From Spiroplasma ixodetis Y32 (GTDB lineage Bacteria > Bacillota_I > Bacilli_A > Mycoplasmatales > VBWQ01), in NCBI RefSeq assembly GCF_030316605.1, contig NZ_CP127039.1:1976289-2040288 (forward strand): a stretch of 64,000 nucleotides of DNA, written 5' to 3'. The notes beneath the pieces were generated by a model, which did not search any database, was not told the origin of the DNA, and saw only the letters and a program-made list of their open reading frames with translations. A program made the translations under genes and the position numbers. Shown here in pieces: positions 18,277 to 31,502 of this stretch. Each line of letters opens with the position of its first letter. The stretch's first letter is position 1.

Positions 18277-21150
18277 CTAAGTTGAACTTTTTGGATTAAT
18301 TACCAATGATGTAGTTTGTAAGTTTCAATTAGCGTTAGTTTTTTCATATGAAGGTGGTCTTTGTGGAGGTATTGCTGAAAACGTAGTTATAAATTGATAT
18401 TCAATAACAATTAAATTATCTTCTTGACTTTCATATGCTTTTGTTTTAAAAGCCATTATTTTAAATCATGTTGATGAAGATATTGTGTGACCACTACTTG
18501 GATTATCATTTGTTCATAATAAATCATTAATATATATATTATTTAATCTTTCTGCATTTGTTAAAGAAGCAATTTGACTATAATCTTCTTTATTATTAAC
18601 ATTAAATGTTCAATTATTATTATTATCATTATGATTTCCAGAATTATTATTATAAATAATATCTTTATCTTGAAAAAGAGCAGTATCATTTTGGTTATCT
18701 GGCAAATTACCAATATCACTTAAATTTATTTTAATAGGTGTAATTCAATTTTTAGAATTAGTTCAACTTTTTGTAGTTTCACCATCATAAGTTTCATATA
18801 ACGCATTCATATTAAAATTAAAATTAAATGTTATACTTTCATAATCTTCTTTAAATTTATCAACATTATCATAACCATATTGATTTACATAAATACCAAT
18901 ACTATTATGAAATTTACCTTTAACATCTTCTAAAGTATGTGGCCTCATTTGATATCTACTTTGATGAACATCTGTTTGAGCAGTATTAATAATACTATTA
19001 TTAATTCCATATTGACTTTGATTACTTAAATCAATAAATATAGGATGCGCTCTTTCTATTAATGGTGGTGGTTGTATTGCTTGAGGATAATTAAATGGTT
19101 GGTCAAATTTAAAATTATTATTTGCTAAAATAAATGTATTTTGAATTAATCTACTATTATTACTTGCTTTACCAACTGTTTGATAAGTACCACTTCAAAT
19201 ACTAAAATTATCATTAACAGCACCATTTCTATTATCTGGCATTGAATAAAATGTTATTTTAAAATTACTTTTACCTACAACTTTAATATCAATCATATCA
19301 ATTGCTCATTTTAATATATTAGTATTAGTAAATTTAGGTTCATTTAATAATGGAATTAAACTATTTTCTTTTGCTAATAATGAAACTGTATCTTTACCAC
19401 CACTACCATTTAATTGACCTAAATTTACAGTATCATAAATTCCTTGTGAAGAAATACTTCCATCATTAATATTAAAATTTTGTAAATTAATCCTATCAGT
19501 TAAATTAAATGTAAATGATGTCATATGACTTGCTGTACCTAATACCGATTGAATAGTATCTGGTGTTTCATTTCTAAATACATCTAATGGAATTAATGCT
19601 GGATTAGTACTTTGTGAACTATATAATAATGTTGTATAAAAATTATATAATTCAGCAGATATTAATCCATTTATGTAATTAAATTGTGGTATTAATAAAT
19701 TACTTGATAATTTAGCACCAATATCTAAACCACCAACAAAAGCATTCATAAATGAGCCAAAAATAGGTATAGTATTAAGATTAATTTTAATAGTTTCTCT
19801 AACTGTTAAAGGTATTTCACTAATAGGATTATAAATAAAATAATGTAATGCATTTATAATATTTAATTGCTTAAATTTATTATTATTCATATTATAATGA
19901 GTATTACCAATAAATTTTTTATTATTTTTATTATAATATTGAAAATATGGATTACCAGCAGTTGCATAATTATAATCTTCTATTTCAGCACCATTTAAAA
20001 AATTATTATCTCAATAATTTACTAATCTATTTGATACATCAACTTTATTAGTATTTTTAGTTTTTTCAACATTAGTTCTTAAATGACCTTCCTAATGTTT
20101 TGTTGCACCATCATCATAATTTGGAGAAATTACTTTTTGTCAATCTTGATAACTATCCATTGTACTTTCACCACGTACAGTTAATACATAATTAGTTTCT
20201 GGTAATGCTTGAAAACTTAATGGGTCATAAGTTGAACATTGATATTGTCATGGAAATAATAATTTACTTGGATATTGTCTATATTTATGTTGTTTAGTAT
20301 TAATAGGATTATTATCAATATCTCTACCTCATAATGCTATTGAAATAGGTTTTACTGAACCATAAAAAGATATTTGACAATGAGTAACTGGTAATGGTGT
20401 TAAATAATTACCATCCAAAACAATATTATTATTTTCATCTAATGCTGGTAATGCTACTGGGTCACCGGGCGCACCTAATTGCACATATTGATTAATTGCT
20501 AATCCACTATGTGCTAATTTATCATTTAAACTACTAAAAGTACATTGAATATAAGCCAATTCTTTATTTTCATTATTATAAGTTTTACTAGCAACTTCAA
20601 GAATATATCATTGTCTATCAACTTTAATTGATTTATCAGTATTTATAACTTTATTAATTTCTGGAATCATATATAACTTATATAAATTTGAAACAATATT
20701 ATTAATAAAATTAAAATTCTTTTTTTCATTTGGAATATTAATAACTACATTTTTAATTGCTTGTTCTTGAATAAAAGCATTATTTGCCGGAGTTGCTGAA
20801 TAAGTAATACCTAACTGGTCACTTAAAATATTTCCATAAAATACATCACCAATTTGTAATTGTTTATATGCTTCATCTGGATTATCTTTATTTTGAATAG
20901 GAAAATAAGAATGGTCTCATACTGCTTGTATGGCTTCTCTACCAGTAAAGATTTTACTAAATGAAGTATAATCATTAGGAATACTAGTTGGTGGTTTATA
21001 ACCTGTTTCTGTTGAATTTATAGCACCTAAAATAACGGTAAAAGGACATACACGAAATTGTAAATCTTTATTTTGTGTAAAATCTTTTTCAATTTCACCT
21101 GTACTTTTTCATACAGTTTTAATTAATTGATGATTTATTTTCGGTATCAT
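18277..21150 (-). pseudogene. Large late phage protein, one frame of 957 codons split by an in-frame TAG
   Basis: The ATG at 21148-21150 follows GGAGAAAC. The frame (with many TGA Trp codons) runs 352 codons to a TAG at 20092-20094, then continues in the same frame for 604 more codons to TAG at 18277-18279. No ATG with a ribosome site follows the internal stop closely. The simplest reading is a nonsense mutation in a single 957-residue protein; stop readthrough or two separate genes are alternatives. The sequence is Asn/Tyr-rich with beta-type composition, and position between portal and scaffold suggests a virion structural protein. No family is recognised. Confidence 0.6.
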
Positions 21151-22414
21151 TTTTAGTTTCTCCTAAAAAAGTATTATTAAATTCAATTTCTTCTTTTTGA
21201 TATTTTCTATTTTCATTAATAATTTGTTCTGCTTCTTCTTCACTAACACCATATCTTTTAACAATAATTCTTTTAATATTAGTAATTCCTAATCTTAATT
21301 CTGCTTCATCTATTTCAAGTGATTTTAATCTATCTGTAATAGTATTTTCTTTAATTTCAAATGTTCATTTAGATTTATCACCATCTAATCCCATAAGCCT
21401 AAAACATCTTTGAAATATTTCATTTCAATCACTTTGATTTAAAGTTCTTTTAATTCTTGTAGTTTCCATATCACGAGAATTAGTAATTAATACTTCTGCT
21501 TCAGTTTTTTGACTAGTAGTATCATTTACTGGACTATAGCCACTACCTTCAAATGCTTTATCAATAATAAATTGAATAAATTCTGCATATTTATCTAATA
21601 TTGGACTACCTTGTAAAATAGCAATTGGTGGTGTTCCACTAGTACTTCCTAAACTTCTTAAATTTGCTTGTAAAATAAATTTACCTATTAATTTTTTTAA
21701 ATCAAAAGCAGTTTTAGATTGATTTATTTCTTGTTCAGTAATATCTAAAAATACACGAGTAACATTAAATTCAAGTTCATGTTCAATTGATTCAAATGTT
21801 TTATTTAATAATTTTTGTAATTTTTTAATTGGAGTCATATCTGGATAATAATCACCAATAACTCCACCAAAAAAGTTTTTCTTTGGTAAATTTTGCATAA
21901 ATTTAACTGGAATAATACCTAAATTATGATTTTCAATTAATGGTAATTGTAAATCTTTACTTATCTTTTCTTGTAAACCATCTAAAGTAATAAAATCACT
22001 AGTAAAATATCTAATTATTTGATTTGGAGTATATGTTGTTTTTACATAAATACTTTGGTCATCATATTGTAATCTTGACCAAGTACTAGCACCTTGTTCA
22101 GTATCTAATACTCTTGCAACCCTTGATTGAGCATATGGTTGAGCAAAATTTAATGATATTCTACCAGTTTTACTTTTATCAATTTGAACAATACTATAAC
22201 CATAACCAGATTTAATATGACAATCTTGATAAAATAAACTATCAAAATTATTTCATTCTTTTAATTTTTCAATTGCTCTTTTATATTCTTCATCTTCACT
22301 TGTTAAAGTATAACCATTACCTCATAGTAATTTTGAAGCATGATTTGCTATTATTTCTTGAAGATTAATCATACATCAATTAGGAGTTAATATTTCAGTA
22401 TTATGATTATTCAT
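21119..22414 (-). CDS. Putative phage portal protein, 431 aa
   Basis: It begins directly after the large terminase gene (ATG 22412-22414, 3 nt beyond the terL stop), and its own stop overlaps the next gene. Features fit a portal: an N-terminal alpha/beta region (IIRYFTSDFITLDGLQEK), a long central helix (PIKKLQKLLNKTFESIEHEL), a TSGTPPIAILQGSP segment, and a C-terminal acidic helical tail (KRYGVSEEEAEQIINENR). Portal proteins form the dodecameric DNA gate at one head vertex. The call is mainly from gene order and size. Confidence 0.65.
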
Positions 22415-22417
22415 ATG

Positions 22418-23770
22418 TTACTTCCTTTCAAAATAAGGATTTATATTTGCACTTAAATTTCTAATATATGGTTCTATAGCATAATCAAATGCATCACGTA
22501 AATGGTCATTACCCGCTAATGGTATTTGTTTAATACTTTTAGGGTCTCATACAGCCAATCTAAATTCATCTAATAATAATTGTGCTTTCATACTAATATT
22601 TAAACGTTCTGATGCCATTAAAGCTACATTCTTACCTATTCTAAACTCAAGTCTTAATTTCACACAATCTTTAAAATATAATCATGAATTAACTTGATAT
22701 TTAATTGCTGTATCATTTAACATTTCAATAAATGTATAATTACTAAAATCACAATATACAGTTAAACCATATTCATATAACAAATTATTTTCTTTTGCTA
22801 ATTTAATATAAAATTCAACTACTAATCTTGCTAATTGTTTATTATCATAACGAATTAATTTATTTTCGATTTTTAAACAATCAATAACATTAACAAATTT
22901 AAAATCATAATCAAAACCTATTAATACACATGCTAATGCATCATCTTTAAACCCATAATCTAATCCAGCACTAAATCTATAACTTGGTTGTATTACTCTA
23001 CTAATTTTAGGTAATAAATGTGAATATATTCCACCAGATTCATAACCTACTAAACCATGACTTCTTACTCTTGCAGATATTGGGTCTAGAACTTCTATTT
23101 CTAATAATTGATGTTTATCACTATCTTTTAAGTGATTATTAAGTTTTCAATTTTGATAATGATAAATAGTATTATCAATAATAGTAAATTGTTCATATTC
23201 ATTAATTATTTGTTTTTCATTTTGTGGACAAGCATTTATAGTTTTTTTAATAAATTCATTAAGAATTGACCAAGGATTACAACTTTCAATTTCTAATAAT
23301 TGATTTGCACCACGAATAGCATCTTTTAAATCTTGATAATCATTTTCAGTAATTTCATATCTTTCATCACTTCATATAATTACATAATCATATAAATAAT
23401 TACTTGCTAATCCAGTTAATTTAACATTACTATTATCTTGTGAATGTAAATATTTACAAGTAATTTTACTATCATTAAATTCAATAGTTTTTTTAGTTTC
23501 ACTAATAATAAAATTAATACTAGGATATGTTGCTCTAATAATTTGTTTTAATTCTTGTCAACTATCATTTAATTGTTTTGACATATTACGAATTAAATAA
23601 GCATGAATATTAATATTATCTAACATTAATAAAATACCAAGAAATTCAATATCACTAAATGTTTTACCAGATTTACGACTACCTAATTGTTTAATTTTAG
23701 TAATATTTAAAGGTTGTTTTAAATACATTCTTTTAGCAATATCTAATAAATAACCAAAATTACTTAACAT
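22418..23770 (-). CDS. terL: Terminase large subunit
   Basis: A 450-residue packaging motor. The ATPase domain shows an adenine/Walker A segment LGSRKSGKTFSDIEF near residue 30 and a Walker B YDYVIIWSDE near residue 125. The nuclease domain begins with FSAGLDYGFKDDALACVLIG (first catalytic Asp) and continues with VYCDFSNYTFIEML and HLRDAFDYAIEPY, the last motif matching the conserved C-terminal acidic D of TerL nucleases. The protein lies between the small terminase and portal genes. TGA Trp codons are frequent. Confidence 0.88.
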
Positions 23771-24159
23771 TTATTCTTACCTTTATTTTCTAAACTAATT
23801 GCTATAGGGGCTGTATTATCACTACTTTTTATATCAATTTTTGTAGATAAATGATATTCTTTCACAAATGCTCTTTCTAAATATCATGCAGTATTATTTG
23901 CATTTGCTTTTAAATATCTTTGTGTATTAATATGTCGTATTTGTAAATATGCTCAATTAATTTGTTGTAAAAAAGTATTTCTCTTTTTTTGTTTTCAACT
24001 ATAAAGAGTATTTTCTGTAATATCTAAATAAACTAACATACCAATTTTAGTAGGTACTTCATCAAACTCTTTACAATGAATAAAATAATTTTCTAACGAT
24101 TCTCTTAATTTTGTAGCATCATTAAAAATTGTTCTTATTTTTATTTTTTCTTCTTGCAC
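23764..24159 (-). CDS. Putative terminase small subunit
   Basis: The start is set at GTG 24157-24159 because AAAGGAG lies 8 nt upstream; an upstream in-frame ATG would place that site inside the gene. Of 131 residues, the N-terminal part is helical with an HTH-like EVPTKIGMLVYLDITENTLY, and the C-terminus has NNTAWYLERAFVKEYHL, which resembles the conserved end of many small terminases. It overlaps terL by seven bases. It would recognise the packaging site on phage DNA. Confidence 0.65.
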
Positions 24160-24211
24160 ATAAAAATCTCCTTTCATATGCTTTAAAAACATAAAAATTT
24201 ATGCTATAATT

Positions 24212-24239
24212 AATATAATCTTTAAGTTAAACTTGACAA
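24212..24239 (-). promoter_or_regulatory. Late-operon promoter
   Basis: On the minus strand TTGTCA (24234-24239) and TATATT (24212-24217) are separated by 16 nt, about 55 nt upstream of the small terminase start. A second TATAAT-like stretch overlaps just downstream. Confidence 0.5.
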
Positions 24240-24308
24240 AATAACTTATTAACTTTATTAATTACTTCATATATTTTTTTATTTAATTTTTATAATATAA
24301 TTATAACA

Positions 24309-24335
24309 AAAAATAGCATTATACTGCTATTTTTT
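24309..24335. terminator. Hairpin with T-run before the late operon
   Basis: AAAATAGCA pairs with TGCTATTTT around TTATAC, flanked by A and T runs. It overlaps the stop codon of the small minus-strand ORF at 24319 and would insulate the late promoter. Confidence 0.6.
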
Positions 24336-24450
24336 TATTTTTTCTCTTAAATTTACTTTTTATAGTTAATCATAATTTAAAATTAGGATGGTCTTTTTTA
24401 TATATTTTATATGCTCAAAATAAACCAAAAAAATTTAAAGATATAAACAT
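24319..24450 (-). CDS. Small basic membrane-anchored protein, 43 aa
   Basis: MFISLNFFGLFWAYKIYKKD gives a short hydrophobic anchor followed by a strongly basic tail (KSKFKRKNKKIAV). The ATG at 24448-24450 has no strong ribosome site. Translation is plausible only by coupling to the ORF at 24462-24575. Unknown function. Confidence 0.4.
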
Positions 24451-24461
24451 AAAAAATATAC

Positions 24462-24575
24462 CTATTTTTTTTCTCTATGGCATAAATCATGTCCTTTACA
24501 TGTAATTAACACTAAAAATACTATTCCAAACATTACTGAAAGTACTATTACATCTGCTAATCATTGCTCTATCAT
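24462..24575 (-). CDS. Small membrane protein, 37 aa
   Basis: AAAGGAAAAT precedes the ATG at 24573-24575. MIEQWLADVIVLSVMFGIVF plus the following residues form one transmembrane helix, ending in a Cys/His-containing tail (TCKGHDLCHREKK). Probably a phage accessory or holin-type peptide. Confidence 0.5.
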
Positions 24576-24636
24576 TTTTATTTTCCTTTTCTACTTATAT
24601 TTTTCTTTTATTGTACATTATTTTATTAAAAAAGAA

Positions 24637-24661
24637 AAGATAACTAATAAAAGTTATCTTT
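24637..24661. terminator. Hairpin terminator
   Basis: AAAGATAAC pairs with GTTATCTTT around an AT loop, in the intergenic stretch between the small membrane ORFs and the transposase-like gene. Confidence 0.55.
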
Positions 24662-24673
24662 AAACGGTTAAAT

Positions 24674-24686
24674 TAGAAATACATCA
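24674..24686 (+). repeat. Direct repeat TAGAAATACATCA, left copy
   Basis: The same 13 bases recur at 26114-26126. Both are followed, after a variable spacer, by TTTATCG and a TCTT stretch. The two copies bracket the UPF0236-type gene. They may be an attachment-like or element-end repeat, or a shared promoter-proximal motif. Confidence 0.4.
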
Positions 24687-24802
24687 CTATCAATTTTATC
24701 GTTCTTTAATATTATACTATGAAACTAAATATTTTTCAACATTAAATTAATAAATTTGATACAATGCTTGGAGTTAAAAAATCAATAGAAAGGTGTTGAA
24801 AG

Positions 24803-25987
24803 ATGTTTAATTTTCAAAATTATTTGAACAATAAAATCAATGATATTAAATCATATTTTGTCAAAAAAGTCGAGGATTGAGATGAAAATTTTTTTCAAAA
24901 TAGAACTCCAGAAGAAAAAGAAAGATATAAAGTTTCTAAAAAACGTAATAGAACAGTAAATACTGAAATTGGATTTACAACTTTTAATAGAAGAATATAT
25001 TGAGATACTATAGAAAAAAGAACTCGTTATTTTACTGATGAAGAATTTAATATTGAAAAACGTGCAAGAGTTATTAAAGATTTAAAATTAAAAATACTTA
25101 GTAATTTAATAAAAAACTTAATAACTAAAAAAACTTATACACATATTCAAGCAGAATATGAATATACTTATTTTTCTAAAAATTTTATTTCAAAAATTTT
25201 TAAAAATGCAAAAATTGAAAAATTTATTCCAGAAGAAAAATTTAAAGTATTAGATAATCAAAAATTAAATATATGTGCAGATGATGCTTTTGTTACTTGT
25301 TGAGATGAAAATGGTTTAAAACAACAATATTGTTGTAGAATTTTAACTTTTAATTTAGGAAAAAAAGAAATTTATTCATATAGAAATAAATTACAAAAGA
25401 AAATTACTGCATTTGTATTATTTAAAAGTGGGAATGGTTTAAATCAAGAACAATTATATAATTTTACAACACAAACTATTCTTAATCATTATGATATTAA
25501 TTTAAATATATTAGGTGTTCAATGAGAATATCATAATTATAATTTAGTAGTTGCTGGTGATGGTGCATTATGAATTAAAGCAATGGCTACTTGATTAGGA
25601 TGTTATTATATTTTAGATAAATATCATGCTTATAGTTATTTATGAAAATCTTTTGTTGGAGTTAAAGGTAAGAAAAAAGAATCTCATGATTGAACTAAAT
25701 ATATTGATGGTACTACTACTTTTGCAAGTGGTGATTGTAATCAATTACTTACTTTTTTAAAACCTAATGTTAATGAAAAAGTATATAATTATTTTAAAAA
25801 TAATGCTTATGGTATTGTAAATCAAAATGATGATTGAAATATTGGTTGTAGTGCTGAAAGTGATGTATATCATTTTTTAAAATCTTTAACTAATGGTGCT
25901 AAAATATATAATTATCAAACATTAAATAATATGTTAATAGCAAAAGCAAATTATTTAAATAGTAGAAATTATATTAATAGTGCTTAA
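24803..25987 (+). CDS. UPF0236 / ISLre2-type transposase-like protein (Mbov_0401-like)
   Basis: A 394-residue protein preceded by AAAGGTG. It has the marks of the UPF0236/ISLre2 group: CADDAFVTCWDENG (first acidic site), a central VVAGDGALWIKAMATWLGCY followed by ILDKYHAYSYLWK (the DG-xW and DxxH-type motifs), and a Gly/Cys-rich end (GCSAESDVYHFLKS). Members of this group in mollicutes are carried by integrative elements. It lies at the edge of the prophage and outside its late operon, so it may belong to a separate element. Many TGA Trp codons; no frameshift seen. Confidence 0.75.
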
Positions 25988-26010
25988 AATAATACAATTT
26001 AATATTTTTT

Positions 26011-26037
26011 AATTCTAATTTTAAGATTAGTATTTTT
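26011..26037 (+). terminator. Weak terminator after the UPF0236 gene
   Basis: CTAAT and ATTAG pair around TTTAAG and are followed by TATTTTTG, 25 nt past the stop. The 190-bp gap to the next IS otherwise holds only the right copy of the 13-bp repeat. Confidence 0.4.
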
Positions 26038-26113
26038 GTGTTATTTAAGTTGAAAAATGATATTATATTTTTTAACATTTATGTATTTTATGATATAATT
26101 AAATTAACAAAAA

Positions 26114-26126
26114 TAGAAATACATCA
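26114..26126 (+). repeat. Direct repeat TAGAAATACATCA, right copy
   Basis: Matches 24674-24686 exactly, with a similar downstream TTTATCG-C-TCTT stretch. It is 1,440 bp from the left copy. Confidence 0.4.
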
Positions 26127-26180
26127 GTTTATCGCTCTTGGTGTTCCTTTCTATCCATTAATCTCATACGTCCTTTATTT

Positions 26181-27120
26181 CGGACTTCTCCCCACATGTA
26201 CTTGTAGAGGAAACAATGAAATTGAATGAGTTCAACAATGCTTTTCAAACAGAACAGGATTGTTTAAAATATATAGCAAGTTTGAAGAAAAACAAATGTA
26301 TCATGTTTTCTTGAACAAGTTTGAATACTTCTAATTTAAGAAGAATAAGATGTTTGAAATGTCATCAAACATTTAGTATTCTTCATGGCACCATTTTTTA
26401 CAAGTCACAAACACCTTTGAGATTTTGATTTTATCTCATCTTTAGATGAATAAACACCAAACATGGAATTACATCAACTGATGTTGCAAAAGAATTGGGT
26501 GTGACTTTGAAAACTGCTTGAAGAATGGGTCATGAAATCAGAAATCGTATTGCCAAACAAGAACATCAATTTATTGTTGAGGCATAGTGCAAATGGATGA
26601 AATGTATCTTTCACATATGGGTTTTAAAAAACAAGGAAGATCTTTGATAAATAAAACATTAATTGTTGGGATTTATGAAAAAACAACCAATAATTTAATT
26701 GTGAAAGTAATTAAAAACGCAAAAAGTAAAAATCTTTTGCAGTTTGCAAGAAACCATATTTCTTCAAAGTGTGATGTACATACTGATTCTTGAAAAGGAT
26801 ACCGTGATTACAAATCACTTTTCCCTAATCACAAAACAGTTAACCATCAAGATGGTTATGTTTCAAAAATTGGCGTAAATACCAATCAAATTGAATCAGT
26901 ATGAAAACATATACGAAGAACATTTAAAACACATATCAAAGTTACAAAATATCATGTTCATTTATATGCCAAAGAAGCTGCATATAAATTCAACAAGATA
27001 CCTACTTTTGAAACTGTAATGCTATGTTTCATTTAAAAATGTGGGGAGAAGTCCGTAGATAGGCTTTTCTCAGCATTTATGTAATAAAATTTAAAAATAG
27101 TACATAAAGGGAGAAAAGCC
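26181..27120 (+). mobile_element. IS1595-family element, copy 2
   Basis: Left end CGGACTTCTCCCC at 26181, right end GAGAAAAGCC at 27120. Flanking 8-mers CTTTATTT (26173-26180) and TTTTATTT (27121-27128) differ at one base, so the target duplication is still visible. The right duplication overlaps the stop codon of metG. Confidence 0.85.
26216..27036 (+). pseudogene. IS1595-family transposase, frameshifted
   Basis: Same gene as at 45603 but 821 nt long: one G is missing in GAGGGCATAG near 26581, so the zinc-ribbon/HTH half and the catalytic half are in different frames. The AAGATGGTTATGTTTC region and C-terminus are otherwise conserved. Confidence 0.85.
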
Positions 27121-27122
27121 TT

Positions 27123-28706
<1,584 letters not shown>

Positions 28707-28791
28707 TATTTGCTCCTAAATTTAATAATTATAATTTTACATTAAAATAGTATTATTTATTGTAATACTTATTTAAATTAATAATATTTTA

Positions 28792-29734
28792 GGCTTTTCT
28801 CCCTTTATGTACTATTTTTAAATTTTATCACATAAATGTTGAGAAAAGCCTATCTACGGACTTCTCCCCACATTTTTAAATGAAACATAGCATTACAGTT
28901 TCAAAAGTAGGTATCTTGTTGAATTTATATGCAGCTTCTTTGGCATATAAATGAACATGATGTTTTGCAACTTTGATATGTGTTTTAAATGTTCTTCGTA
29001 TATGTTTTCATACTGATTCAATTTGATTGGTATTTACGCCAATTTTTGAAACATAACCATTTTGATGGTTAACTGTTTTGTGATTAGGGAAAAGTGATTT
29101 GAAATCACGATATCCTTTTCAAGAATCAGTATGTACATCAAACTTTGAAGAAATATGGTTTCTTGCAAACTGCAAAAGATTTTTACTTTTTGCGTTTTTG
29201 ATTACTTTCACAATTAAATTATTGGTTGTTTTTTCATAAATCCCAACAATTAATGTTTTATTTATCAAAGATCTTCCTTGTTTTTTAAAACCCATATGTG
29301 AAAGATACATTTCATCCATTTGCACTATGCCCTCAACAATAAATTGATGTTCTTGTTTGGCAATACGATTTCTGATTTCATGACCCATTCTTCAAGCAGT
29401 TTTCAAAGTCACACCCAATTCTTTTGCAACATCAGTTGATGTAATTCCATGTTTGGTGTTTATTCATCTAAAGATGAGATAAAATCAAAATCTCAAAGGT
29501 GTTTGTGACTTGTAAAAAAAATGATGCCATGAAGAATACTAAATGTTTGATGACATTTCAAACATCTTATTCTTCTTAAATTAGAAGTATTCAAACTTGT
29601 TCAAGAACACATGATACATTTGTTTTTCTTAAAACTTGCTATATATTTTAAACAATCCTGTTCTGTTTGAAAAGCATTGTTGAACTCATTCAATTTCATT
29701 GTTTCCTCCACAAGTACATGTGGGGAGAAGTCCG
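28792..29734 (-). mobile_element. IS1595-family element, copy 3
   Basis: Outer end GGCTTTTCTCCC at 28792, other end AAGTCCG at 29734. The flanking 8-mers (ATATTTTA and TTTAAAAA) do not match, so this copy has probably undergone recombination or caused an adjacent deletion. It separates metG from the remains of the gene at 29735. Confidence 0.85.
28876..29699 (-). pseudogene. IS1595-family transposase, frameshifted
   Basis: It is 824 nt long where the intact gene is 822: a run of six A (plus strand, TGTAAAAAATGG in other copies) has become eight near 29513-29520, breaking the frame between the zinc ribbon and the HTH. One substitution (KFDVHTDS for KCDVHTDS) also changes the catalytic region. 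Confidence 0.85.
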
Positions 29735-30061
29735 TTTAAAAATTTTAGTTGTTTTTTGTTTTTCGAAAATTTCTAACTTTTTAATACTATTTATATTATA
29801 AGAAAGAAATATAGATTGTTTTTTAATATTTGACTGCAATGTTTTTTCACATTTATATTTCTTATTACTAATATAATATAATATTATTTTTATTTTATTA
29901 ATTTTCTTTTTTAATAAATTAATATCTATTTCTCCATTATCTTTTAAATATCAATCATCTAAAACATCATAAAAGTGTTTTTCATTATCATCATAGCTTG
30001 TAATAAAATTAAAATGTTGATCTATAAAAGGAAAACTATTATCGATTTTGTATTTCTTCAT
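29735..30061 (-). pseudogene. Truncated hypothetical protein, cut by an IS1595 copy
   Basis: AGGAGTG precedes the ATG at 30059-30061. The frame gives about 109 codons (MKKYKIDNSFPFIDQHFNF, then a charged helical region such as INLLKKKINKIKII) and is then joined to the IS end without a target duplication. The 3' part is missing from the window. The family is not recognised. Confidence 0.45.
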
Positions 30062-30198
30062 AATTTTCACTCCTTAAACTGACATAATCTAGTGACTAAT
30101 TACAATATTTTCTTAATCTTTTATATTTATTGATTATTAGATAAAATAAAAAAACAAAAATTAATAAATTAAATGCTAATTAAATTTAATATTAAACA

Positions 30199-31500
30199 TT
30201 ATTTATCTTTAAAAACTTTTTTAAAAATATAATCAACATTTATTAAAAAAATATTATTATTACAACATTCATTTAACTGTTCACTAGTTAAATATTGCTT
30301 AATATTATTCTTTATTAATACATCTTTAAAATTAATCATTTTATTTTGTGCTTCTAAAGTGCATTTTTGAATAAAATCATAAGCAATTTCACGTGTTATT
30401 TTTGGATTATTTTTAATAATAGCCAATAAAACTACTTGTGAAAAATAAAGTTCATTAGCTTTAGCAATATTATTTGCCATGGCACTAGTATTAATTACTA
30501 AATTATCTAAAATATTTGTCATTCTATTAATAATAAAATCTAATATATGATAAATATCAGGTAACATAATGCGTTCATTAGAACTATGTGAAATATCACG
30601 TTCATACCATAATAAATTATTCTCATATACTATACTATTATAACTTCGAACTAATCTTGCTAAACCACAAATATTTTCAGAACCAATTGGATTTTTTTTA
30701 TGTGGCATTGAACTTGAACCTTTTTGTGAAATAGAAAATCCCTCTAAAAGTTCATTAACTTCGCTACGTTGACTCAAACGAATTTCTAAAGCTATTTTTT
30801 CAATTGTTGTAGCAATTGAACTTAATTGTGTAATTAAAAAAATCAAACGATCACGTTGTACTACCTGCGTAGCACAACTGTCAACTTCCATTTTTCATTT
30901 TTTGGCAATAAATTCACTAACTTTTGGCGAAATATGAACAAAATTACCCATAGCACCCGTAATCTTAATAACTTCAACTTGTTTTCTTGCTAATTCCAAC
31001 CTTACTAACTGTCTATTTATTTCATCGTATCATAAAGCAAATTTTAATCCTAATGAAGTTGGTTCACCAAAAATACCATGACTGCGACCAATTACTAATT
31101 GATTTTTATATTTAAACGCTAACTCTTTTAATTTCAATTGTAAAGTAATTAAAGCTTTTTCAATAATTTCATTTGAAAATTTTATTTGTAGATTTTGGAC
31201 ACTATCAACCATATCAGTTGAAGTTAAACCATAATGAATTCAACGACTTTCAGTTTTTAAGTTAGCACTTAACATTCTAGTAAAAGCAACTACATTATGC
31301 TTAGTTTCTAATTCTAATTTATTCATTAATTCAATATCTAACTTAGCATTTTTTTTAATTAATTGAAAATCTTTAAGAGGAATTATATTTAAATGTTTTA
31401 ATGATTCACAAACATCAATTTGAAAATTCATTCATAAGTTTAAACGATTTTTCATATTTCAAATATTAGTCATTGCTTTTGTTTCGTAACGTTCAATCAT
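30199..31500 (-). CDS. purB: Adenylosuccinate lyase
   Basis: A 433-residue enzyme of the fumarase/aspartase superfamily. It converts adenylosuccinate to AMP plus fumarate (and SAICAR to AICAR where that pathway exists). Signature SSSMPHKKNPIGSENICGLA near residue 255, with HYGLTSTDMVDSV (catalytic His region) and IGRSHGIFGEPTSLG also clear. The ATG at 31498-31500 is 2 nt after the purA stop, so the two genes that turn IMP into AMP form an operon. TGA Trp codons at 31027 and 31237 join the frame. Confidence 0.95.
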
Positions 31501-31502
31501 TT

